Positions 54,776-64,000 of a DNA stretch of 64,000 nucleotides are shown here, in pieces (position 1 is the first letter of the stretch; each line of letters begins with the position of its first letter). Source of the stretch: Apium graveolens (lineage: Eukaryota; Streptophyta; Magnoliopsida; Apiales; Apiaceae). The stretch is taken from positions 176,699,939 to 176,763,938 of the forward strand of contig NC_133647.1 of assembly GCF_009905375.1 (NCBI RefSeq), given 5' to 3'. Under the pieces are notes generated by a model. The model had not been told where the DNA came from. It did no database searches and saw only the letters and a program-made list of their open reading frames with translations. Both the position numbers and the translations under genes were made by a program.

Positions 54776-56410
54776 ATGCCTCCCAGAAGAAATACCCGCA
54801 CCAACACCCAGAATGAAGAAACCAACAACAACAACAATAACAACCAAGATAATATAAACCAGAATGTGAACCCAGGACCCATAGACCCAGCAATAGCCTA
54901 GATTCTTCAAATCTTGGCCCAACAGATAGTTCACCTGGCACAACAACAACAAAGACAGACCAATCCCCATGTAACTTTCAAAACTTTTCAGGCGGTAAAC
55001 CCACCAGAATTCAAGGGTTTCTTAGATCCGCTTGAAGCAAATGTTTGGTTAAAGGAAATAGAGAAGTCGTTTGCTTTAGTGAAAGTGAAGGAAGAACAGA
55101 AGGTTGAGTTTGCGAGTTACTATTTAAAGAATGAGGCCACTTATTGGTGGGAGACTGTGAAGACATTGGAAGGTACATATGTTATTACTTGGGAAAGGTT
55201 TAAGGAATTGTTTTTAGAAAAATATTTTCCCCAGTTTGTTCAGGATCAGATGGAACTGAAGTTTTTAGAATTAAAGCAAGGAAATATGTCGGTGGTGGAT
55301 TATGAAAGTAAGTTTGAAGAGTTGTCAAGGTATGTGACGTCATATGTGGATACTGACAGGAAGAAGGCTAAAAGATTCCAGCAAGGTCTGAAGTCATGGA
55401 TTAGAGGAAAGGTAGCCATTTTTGAGTTGGATACCTATGCAGGAGTTGTACAGAAGGCCATGATTGCAGAGACAGAGAGTGAGATGTCACAGAAGGAAAA
55501 AGAAAGTAAAAAGAGAAAGTCTGAAGGGAATGAAGGTCAGTCACAACCAGGGAAGTTTCCAAATTTTAAGAAGGGCAAGTTTCAGCCAGGGAGAAATTTT
55601 AACTTCAGAAGGAAAAATGCAGGCGACGAAGGCCAGGGCAACCGTCCAGCCAATGTGAATCAGCCGAATCAGTGAAGGTTAACTTTTCCAGATTGTCAGG
55701 TATGTGGGAAGAAATATGGAGGAGTTTGTAATAAGTTGAATATAGTTTGTTTCAAGTGTAACCAGAAAGGGCACTATTCGAGGGAGTGCCAAAATCAGCC
55801 AGTAAGAGAGCCAGCAAACAAGGATCAGCCTATCCGGAATCCAGTAGTGAAGGTTCCAGCCATTGGATTTACGTGCTTTAAATGTGAGAAGCCAGGACAT
55901 ATAGTCAGGGATTGCAAGACACCGGCCCCAGTTAGTAATGCATTGAGAATTATGGGATCTACCTCAGCAATGAATGAGACTCCAAGGGCTAGAGTTTTTG
56001 ATATGTCTGTGAAGGACGCTATCCAGGATACTGATGTCGTGGCAGGTACGCTTAATGTGAATTCTTTATGTGCCAAAGTGTTAATAGATTCGGGAGCAAC
56101 TCGATCGTTTGTTTCACAAGATTTTGGTAGTAAGTTAAATTATCCAGTTGAGTATCTAAATGAAATAATGACTGTGGAATTAGCAAATCAAGAACATGTA
56201 TCTGTTAATCAAGTTTGTGGGAAATGTGAGATTGAGATTTATGGTAGTAAGTTTTGTGTGGATTTGATACCATTTAAGTTAGGAAAATTTGACGTTATCT
56301 TAGGAATGAATTGGTTATCTAAGCACGATGCCCAGATAGATTGTCGAAATAAAAAGGTAATGGTGAAGACGCCAGATGAAAGGATAGTAACGTTCAAGGG
56401 CCAGAAGTAA
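54776..56410 (+). pseudogene. gag: Element W Gag with zinc knuckles and protease
   Basis: The start at 54776 (MPPRRNTRTNTQNEETNNN) is in one frame throughout, with stops at 54899 (TAG), 55673 (TGA) and 56408 (TAA). The Retrotrans_gag domain (about residues 60-200) has FKGFLDPLEANVWLKEIEKS, NEATYWWETVK and FLELKQGNMSVVDYESKFEE. Two classical knuckles, CFKCNQKGHYSREC and CFKCEKPGHIVRDC, follow an imperfect CQVCGKKYGGVC. The protease motif LIDSGATRSFVS and the LGMNWL strand follow. Gag would package RNA and the protease would process it, but the stops preclude a product. Confidence 0.9.
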
Positions 56411-56802
56411 GCAAAGAAGTTCTTAACGATGATTCAAGCCAAGAAGTTACTACGATAAGGATGCGAGTATTTTATTGCATATGTGATTGATAGAAGTTAG
56501 GAGCCAGCAAAACTTGAAGATATTTCAGTAGTTAATGAATTTCCAGACGTGTTTCCCGATGAGTTACCAAGACTTCCTCCAGATAGAGAAATTGAGTTTG
56601 TAATCGACTTAACACCTGGAACAGAACCAGTATCCAGGGCCCCGTATAGAATGGTGCCCGTTGAGATGAAGGAACTAGCGAAGCAATTGCAAGAGTTGTT
56701 AGAAAAAGGAGTAATCAGACCTAGTGTATCCCCGTAGGGTGCACCGGTATTGTTTGTCAAGAAGAAGGATGGGAGCATGAGACTGTGCATTGACTATCGG
56801 GA
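56411..56802 (+). pseudogene. Element W RT, N-terminal segment
   Basis: It continues in the same frame as gag-protease. The segment holds [35 protein letters not shown] and VKKKDGSMRLCIDYR. Stops lie near 56455, 56500 and at 56735. At 56803 the codon series stops exactly where a solo LTR begins. The lost partner starts at 57415. Confidence 0.88.
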
Positions 56803-57414
56803 TGTTAGATATATTTGATAATGTCATGGCTAATATGTTTTATGTTTAGATTTCAGATCTTATTTGAACAGGACAAATCAGTACTTAACTGATCAGTACT
56901 TATACTGGACATCAGGACTTAAGAGATATCAGTACTTATGTTATCAGGAGATAAGCATCAGGAGATAGATATCAGAACTTAAGTGCTGAAGGACGATCAG
57001 ATAAGGACAGCAGCTGATTAAAGTTAAGAAGATCAAGATAAACATAAGAAGAGATATGCATGAAGAAGGAATTCCATAAAGAATGGAATACTTGGAATAA
57101 AAGATATCTGATTGATATATATTAGGAAGCAGAATTATATTCCATATCAATTAGCGATTATCTTGTAACTATGTAATATATAAACATAGACATAGGGTTT
57201 ACACTATAAGTGTTATCATAATCGAGAATATTATTTACTTAACCCTAGCAGCTCTCGTGATATTTTGTTCATCACTGAGAGATAACAGTTCCAGATTGTA
57301 ACAAAGTTTATTGTTTCAATAAAGTTTGTTTTCTGTTACTTAAGTTCTTGAAGTTCGATTTGATTGTAATAAACACTGTATTCACCCCCTCTACAGTGAT
57401 AGTGTGACCTAACA
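56803..57414 (+). repeat. Solo LTR (612 bp) of the Copia-2 family inside RT
   Basis: TGTTAG...CCTAACA with a TATA box (ATATATAAACAT) near 57175, flanked by the direct repeat CGGGA (56798-56802 and 57415-57419). The sequence is collinear with both Copia-2 LTRs but closest to the 3' LTR at 19523. Only one LTR and no interior remain, so a full insertion was reduced by LTR-LTR recombination. Insertion plus TSD adds 617 bp. Confidence 0.95.
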
Positions 57415-59271
57415 CGGGAGCTCAACAAGCTTACAATCAAGAACAAGTATCCGTTACCCGGAACTGATGATTTGTTTGACCAATTGAAGGGAGCTAAGTA
57501 CTTCTCCAAGATCGACTTAAGATCGGGATATCATCAACTAAAGATTAAGCCAGAAGATATACCAAAGACAGCTTTCAGGATGAGGTATGGACATTATGAA
57601 TTTTTAGTGATGTCTTTTAGATTGACCAATGCCCCGGCAGAGTTTATGGACCTGATGAACAGAATTTTTAAGGAATATTTGGACAAGTTTGTTATTGTGT
57701 TTATAGACGACATTTTGATTTATTCAAAGACAGAAGAAGATCATGCAGAACATTTGAGAACAGCTTTGGAGATTTTAAGGAAAAAGAAGTTATATGCGAA
57801 ATTCTCGAAGTGTGAATTTTGGCTACAGGAGGTTCAGTTCTTAGGACACATAGTCAGTAATGAAGGGATCAAAGTGGACCCAGCAAAGATTGAAGCAATT
57901 ACAAATTGGGAAAGACCGAGAACACCAACAGAGGTAAGAAGTTTCTTGGGATTAGCGGGATATTATCGTCGATTCATTCAAAATTTCTCAAGGATTGCAA
58001 CACCATTGACAAAGCTTACACGGAAGAATGAAAAGTTTATATGGAATAATAAATGCGAAGAAAGTTTTCAGGAATTGAAGCAACGATTAATCACGACACC
58101 TGTTTTGTCACTTCCAGACGATCAAGAAAATTTCGTAATCTATAGTGATGCTTCTAATAAAGGACTCGAATGTGTTCTGATGCAGCACGATAAAGTGATT
58201 GCATATGCGTCAAGGCAACTGAAACCACACGAACAGAAATATCCTACTCATGATTTGGAGCTAGCAGCCATAGTTTTCGCTTTGAAAATTTGGAGACATT
58301 ATCTATATAGAGAAAAATGCGAGATTTACATGGATCATAAAAGCTTAAAGTACATATTCACACAGAAGGAGCTTAATATGAGACAGAGGAGATGGTTAGA
58401 ATTGATCAAGGATTACGACTGTACAATTAATTATCATCCCGGTAAAGCGAACGTTGTAGCGGACGCATTGAGTCGGAAGGAAAAGTTAAATATGTTATCA
58501 GTAGCCGAAGAAATATATAAGGAATTTCAGAAACTGGAATTGGAGATTAGAGTTTGCAAGCCTGATGAAGCAAAAGTGTATAGTATGACTTTCCAGCCGG
58601 AGTTGTTAGAGAAGATAAAGAAATGTCAAGAAGAAGTAATGGATCATGACATAAATCGTTTGGTAGGTGAAGAATTGTGCACGCAAAAGGACGATCAAGG
58701 TATTCTTAGGTTTTCTTCTAGAATTTGGATTCCACCAGTAACGGAGTTGAAGAATGAAATTTTACAGGAAGCTCATAGTTCAAGGTATTCAATCCATCCA
58801 GGGAGTACCAAAATGTACAGAGATTTAAAGGAAAATTATTGGTGGCCAGATATGAAGAGGGAAATTGTGGAATGGATTAGCAGATGTTATTCATGTCAGA
58901 GAGTTAAAGCAGAGCATCAGAGACCAAGTGGATTGCTACAGCCATTGGAGATTCCAGAGTGGAAGTGGGAGCATATTGCCATGGATTTCATAGTTGGATT
59001 ACCAAGGACAAAAGCTAATCATGATGTCATCTGGGTTATAGTGGATAGACTTACCAAGTCAGCTCATTTTATGCCTATAAATGAAAGATTTTCACTCGAC
59101 AAGGTGGTCCATATGCACCTGAAGGAAATTGTAGTTCGTCATGGAGTTCCTATGTCTATCGTATCCGATCGAGATCCAAGATTTAATTCAAGATTTTGGA
59201 AGAGTTTTCAAGAATGTTTGGGAACGAGACTGAATATGAGTACGGCTTACCATCCACATATGGACGACTAG
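57415..59271 (+). pseudogene. pol: Element W RT, RNase H and integrase (599 codons open)
   Basis: After the solo LTR the RT palm resumes. It contains [19 protein letters not shown], the [10 protein letters not shown] active site (about 57700), [17 protein letters not shown] and the connection. RNase H ([26 protein letters not shown]) has an expected Gly-Leu-Gly-type change to GLECV. The HHCC finger ([12 protein letters not shown]...CYSCQRVK) and the integrase core ([27 protein letters not shown]) come next. A TAG at 59269-59271 stops it before the catalytic Glu. It remains in frame with gag when the 617 bp of insertion are discounted. Confidence 0.93.
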
Positions 59272-60022
59272 AGTGAAAGAACGATCCAGACAATTGAAGA
59301 TATGTTACGTGTTTGTGCTATTGATTTCAAAGGAAGTTGGGATGAGCATTTACCCCTGATAGAATTTGCTTACAATAACAGTTATCAAGCCAGTATTGGG
59401 ATGCCACCCTATGAAGCCCTTTTATGGACGCAAATGCAGATCTCTAGTGTATTGGGACGAGGTAGGAGAACGCAAAATACTTGGACCTGAATTAGTACAG
59501 CAGACAAAGGAAGTTGTTGAAGTTATCCAGAAGAGATTAATAGCAACACAAAATCGTCAAGGGAAGAATGCAGATCAATCAAGGAAAAATATGGAATTCG
59601 AAGAAGGAAATTTGGTATTACTGAAAGTATCACCATGGAAGGGATTAACGAGATTTGGAAAGAAAGGAAAACTGAGCCCAAGATATGTTGGACCTTTTGA
59701 GATTCTAAAGCGTGTTGGAAAAGTAGCTTACGAGTTGGCGTTACCTCCGCACATGGAGCACATTCACAATATTTTTCATGTATCGATGCTTAAGAAGTAT
59801 AATCTAGACTCCAGGCATGTAATAGAATATGAGCCAATAGAGCTCCAGGCAGATTTGTCATATGTAGAGAGTCTGATAGAAATTCTAGAGGAAAGAGAGA
59901 AAGTATTAAGAAATAAAGTAGTAAAGTTAGTAAAAGTATTGTGGAGAAACCCAAAGGTTGAAGAGTCAACCTGGGAGTTAGAAAGTGATATGAAAGAAAA
60001 GTACCCTCATTTGTTTTCTTAG
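59272..60022 (+). pseudogene. Element W integrase C-terminus with chromodomain-like end
   Basis: It begins [13 protein letters not shown] (catalytic Glu). It then passes a frameshift near 59430 and continues with GLTRFGKKGKLSPRYVGPFE, HIHNIFHVSMLKKY and a terminal LRNKVVKLVKVLWRNPKVEE, STWELESDMKEKYPHLF. The last part has the aromatic/Trp pattern of the chromodomain tail of chromoviruses, which guides integration to heterochromatin. Confidence 0.9.
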
Positions 60023-60047
60023 GAGATTCTGAGGACAGAATCCTTTT

Positions 60048-60060
60048 AAGGGGGGAAGGA
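60048..60060 (+). other. Element W polypurine tract
   Basis: AAGGGGGGAAGGA abuts the 3' LTR at 60061. Confidence 0.9.
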
Positions 60061-63000
60061 TGTAATATCTGGGATATATCGAGTAATTATTTTTGCTAAT
60101 AAATAATTATTATGTATGTTCAGTATTTATTCTGTAAATTATTTGTTAAGTGTTAACTGTGTTTGGATGTTTAAAAATAATATTAATTGAGTATTTTAAT
60201 TTTTATATGTCCAAAATAAAATATAAATAATTGTCATATCTTCCTATGTATTTTTATGTTGATTTATGATTTTATAGGAAATATATGGATTTTGTAAAAT
60301 CTTTTTCCGAGTATTTAAAAACTATTTTATACAATCGGGAACCAACCAATGTCATCCGTTTTTAAGTTTTTATAACCTGAAACTCTTCTGAGAACTCCTT
60401 CCTAACCCAATTGCAATATTCCGAGCATTTTCCATGTTTCGACTTTTTCGATCTGGCGTACAGTTTGTCTTGTGCGGGTCCCGGCACAACATTTTCGATA
60501 CATAATTCATTTCGGTAAATCAATAGAACTCGTATTTTCAATAAACGGGATCTTTTATTAAACTATCATAATTATCACCTCGTAATACGTGTAACCAGGC
60601 GCTGAGACCAAGACCGCAGTACAAATTGTATTGATTTGGATAATTATCCCAAAAAACGGTACCGTTTGGATCAGTTTTTATAAATAAACGTACCATTTTA
60701 TATCCGGAATGATCCAATGGGATACTAATTTTCCGTAATTATAAATAGCCTTTACCGTATTTCATTTCGTACCAAAAATCATTTGCAGACAGTAATTATA
60801 TAATTTTCCAGAGAAAATTCATATATTGATAAACCTTTCTGAGAATCAAACAGCAGTTTGAAGGTGTTAGTGATCTCTGTTTTCAAAGCTTGAGTAACCA
60901 AAACGAAGGTCTCGGAGTGTTCTATCAGTTTCTTCAAGTTTCATAATTGCAGAATCAAAGGTTTATATCCTGTAAATTTATTTATTTTCGAATTATTTTT
61001 ATTAAAAATATAAATTTTTGTTCGGATGATTGTTTGAATGATTTGATGATTGCATGTTGTAGAGCTTGTTTTCCTGATGATTTTGATATATAATATGACT
61101 GATTTGGAGTTCAATAACATGTTCAAAATTGAGTTTGATTTTCGAATTTTGAAATTAGGGTTTATAATTCGTTTGAATGTTCTTAATTGAATTTGGGGGT
61201 TTCTTATTTCGGGATAACCAGATGTTCTAGAGGGGTGGGTTTTGTTCCTTTTGAAATTTGTAATCGAATCGTATAAGTCTTGCTAATCGACGAGGTCTGT
61301 AGAGGAGGGAGTTGTGATTTTAAAGTTACGTCGAGTTCGCCGGAAACCGGTGAACTTCCCGGCCATTTTCCGGCCAACTCAGGGATTGTTAGTATGAATT
61401 GATGGCATGGTTGTGTTCCTGGTGTTGTGTAGATGTGATCTGGAGGTGGTGGTGGCCTGAGCATCCCTGGATCGATTTCTCCGGCGAAACAGGGTGTTTT
61501 TCGGCTACCCCCTGTCAAATTACAGTTTAGTACCTGGACTTTGGGGGACGATGCAGTTTGGTCCCTGAAGTTTTCAGAGTTTGCAAGAATAGGATTCCTG
61601 TTATAAAAATGTTTAAAAATCATATTCTCCATTTATTTTAATTATAAAAATTTGTTTTTAATTTCTGAAAATTCCAAAAATTATTTTTAATTAAAAAATA
61701 AATATGAATTAATTAGTTAATTAATTTTAGTTAATAATCAATTGATTAATTAGTCAATTAATTTGAAAATTAATTGATTAATTGATTTAATTAATTATTA
61801 ATTGATTTTAATTAATTATTTAATTAGATTTAATTATTTAAAAATGAGTTAAAAATTCTGAAAAATAGTTTCAAGCTTTAAAATATTATTTTAAATTGTT
61901 TTCAAGGCTCGATAATTATTATAAAATTGTTTTGAAGCCAGATTTGACCTACCGAACCCTGTTTGTTACTTTAAAACTGATCCAACGACCCGTTTAAATT
62001 CCGAAAAATGTTTTAAATATCATTTTAAATACCCGAAAGCCTGTTTATGACCCGAGACTCCTTTATAAATGATATTTCATTGATTGTTTGACGTGTTATG
62101 TGCTATATGTGACTTGTTGGTTGACTGTCGGTCTATATGTTCGGTGTTTACTTGTTTATAGCGTAACTTTCAATCCGTTAATCGGATTTGGGTAAAACGA
62201 AGGGTAAATAGAAGTGTATGTCGAATAAAATCGTATGGGTTGATTATTGATAGATATTTATGTTATGTGAGCAGAAGAGGCAAGGCTTAGGAAAGGGAAG
62301 CAGATAGTCGAGGAGTAGACGATTTTAATTGGGAATTAGTGCAGTAGAGCAAGCTAGTACCAGGCAAGTATTCTGAACTTTCTCGAGATATATTGTAGTT
62401 GATTGATAGTCCTGTTTTATATTCCAAGTGCTTTGAAGCACTGAACCCTAAACCCTGATTCTAGTTATTGATCTTGAGCCGTAAACCTTATTCTTTCTAA
62501 ACCATTGATTGTTGTACACCCAAATACGAACCACAAATATACGATACTACTCCACAAATACATACAAACTAAATACCAAACACTGAATCGAATTACTTAC
62601 ATACTTAAACCATTGTACCTTATGCTTTGAAAGATCAATTCCTGGTAACCCTGAAACATTGATTCCTTTGTTATCCAATTCTTTCATTACCTAACAGTCA
62701 AGCTTTGAAATTGCCATACTGATCCCTTGTAAAGATTGAAACCATTTCCTTATCGAACATTCAATGTTATTTAAGATTCTGTTTATTGCTTTACATTGTT
62801 TATTCTGTTATTATAGAATTGGATTGTTTTTATAAAATTGTGGACCAGATTCGTGGTCAGACCATATTAATGGTCAAGTTAGGCCAATGTGTGCCTTGGA
62901 TCCAGTAGTTAGAGCAGTGTTGTGTGCTTTACTCGGGGTTAGTGCGTGACTGATCAGCAGCCTAACCTTGATTTTTAAAATGAAAATATAATATCCAATT

Positions 63001-63483
63001 CTAAATCATAATTCATTGTTCACTCGATATCATAACCCTTTTCACTTGATGATCATTATTCTCAGTTTTGGTCATTGTGACTTGCTGAGCTAGTTAGCTC
63101 ATTTGTGCGATGTTATTTATGTTCTTTTCCAGTTAAGAAGGAACCAGTTGGTAGCGAGGATCCCTAGTCCAGCGCGAGAGCTAGGGGTTCAGGTTGATCG
63201 AGTTAAGCTAGTAGGCATCTTTTGAGATAATTTAAGTTTGTAAAAGTTTGTAATAATGTTTAATACTCAGTTTTAAGTTTGAATAGTTGGGATTTGGACG
63301 GTTTATAATATAAGTGTGTGTTTGGCTTGTATGCATACTTTAACCTGTTGCGGTCCGTGGTAGTTAGTAAGTAGGGTGACTGCATATTATTATTATTATC
63401 TTTATTATTGTTATAAGCAGGTTATAAATAAGGTGTGTGTGTGTGGACCCCAAACTTCTGACCCGGGTTTGGAAGGCGCCACA
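60061..63483 (+). repeat. Element W 3' LTR (3,423 bp)
   Basis: Collinear with 50133-53589. It differs by scattered substitutions and by short indels in the TTAATTAA tract and in the ATT/GT microsatellites near 63390-63445. TATA box at 60740-60748. No gene is supported. Confidence 0.93.
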
Positions 63484-63488
63484 CGCTT

Positions 63489-64000
63489 TCTCTACTTAAA
63501 CATTATAAGCACCTATCAATACTCTTTCTCACCTTATTCTATTCGTTACAAGCTTCTATCTACCCTTCGTTTCACTCAAATCTGACTTACGGATTGAAAA
63601 TTACGATTAAAATAGTCAAACAATACATATATATGCATATAATACACCAATCGGATCACATATAACACATAGCACGTAAAATATTCGATAAAAATACTTT
63701 TTAGAGAAGATTTGGGGTTAAATTGATTTTTCAGGTATTTAATACAAATTTTTAAACATTTTTCGGAATTAAAACGGGTCGTTGAATCATTTATAAACAA
63801 TTAATAGGGTTCGAATTCCTGAATATGACTTTAAAATCATTTTATAATAATTATCGAGTCTTGAAAATAATTTAAAATAATATTTTAAAGCTCGAAACTA
63901 TTTTTCGGAATTTTTAAAATAAAAAAACTAATTAAATATAATTAAATAATCAATTAAATTAATTAATAATTAATTAAATCTATTAGTCAATTAATATTCG
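63489..64000 (-). repeat. LTR V, continuation beyond element W
   Basis: The sequence after the CGCTT duplicate is the reverse complement of a diverged middle part of the W-type LTR (CTATCTACCCTTCGTTT, GATTAATTGATT-type low complexity, ACGGGTCGTTG), matching the orientation of 48898-50132. It continues out of the window. No gene is supported. Confidence 0.75.

Larger units (their letters stand above)
50133..63483 (+). mobile_element. Tekay/Del-like chromovirus (Ty3/gypsy), full-length but inactive (element W)
   Basis: The target duplication CGCTT (50128-50132 and 63484-63488) flanks LTRs of 3,457 and 3,423 bp. The order inside is PBS, upstream ORF, gag, knuckles, protease, RT, RNase H, integrase with chromodomain-like C-terminus, and polypurine tract. 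At least six stops and one frameshift inactivate it, and a solo LTR of another family splits RT. The long LTRs and the chromodomain-like end fit the Tekay/Del clade. Confidence 0.92.

Overview
The window is plant (eudicot-type) intergenic DNA made almost wholly of nested retrotransposons. Every coding region I can recognise belongs to a Ty1/copia, Ty3/gypsy or LINE element. Primer-binding sites all match the plant initiator-Met tRNA 3' end (TGGTATCAGAGC). I see no host gene, tRNA, rRNA or CRISPR array. The species cannot be fixed from this sequence. The impression is a large, repeat-rich genome, in a heterochromatic or otherwise gene-poor region.

Left end (1-7.4 kb). The 5' part of a minus-strand copia element (Gag, PBS, 962-bp LTR; 1-2642) sits inside the RNase H region of a decayed minus-strand LINE (2643-4384). 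A 1.65-kb block (LINE piece + AT-rich repeat + LTR) is then tandemly duplicated (4054-5700 and 5701-7363). The LTR in the second unit is the 5' LTR of the next element.

6.8-20.1 kb: a Sirevirus-like plus-strand copia element. Its gag is broken. Its pol is nearly intact (protease, integrase, RT, RNase H). A 6-kb region lies between pol and the 3' LTR. It holds a TATA-led 90-codon mini-ORF and a roughly 1,236-codon additional ORF broken by one stop.

20.1-48.9 kb: a decayed minus-strand Tat-lineage gypsy element, recognised by its second (archaeal-type) RNase H. Its 3' LTR, repeat-rich 3' region with an antisense coding relic, INT, RNase H, RT, PR and gag lie in order from left to right. Three insertions split it. 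(a) In RT: a truncated minus-strand chromovirus-like fragment (27541-43682). This contains a 4.3-kb plus-strand solo LTR (28949-40774, TSD ACTAA), which in turn contains a very young gag-only Sirevirus-like element (32587-40092, TSD GATCA) with near-identical LTRs and an intact Gag ORF. (b) In gag: a tandem TRIM-like array with 1.09-kb LTRs and only about 173 bp of interior (45559-48065, TSD GAAGA). (c) In 5' gag: a minus-strand chromovirus-type LTR (from 48898, running off the right end).

50.1-63.5 kb: a full-length but dead plus-strand Tekay/Del-like chromovirus (3.4-kb LTRs, TSD CGCTT) inserted into that last LTR. It carries an extra ORF upstream of gag. A 612-bp solo LTR (TSD CGGGA) interrupts its RT and belongs to the same family as the 6.8-20.1 kb element.

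Two branches of the nest are four levels deep. The points most worth following up are the additional ORFs of the Sirevirus and Tekay elements, the young gag-only element, the TRIM-like LTR array, and the palindromic 56-bp tandem repeat.
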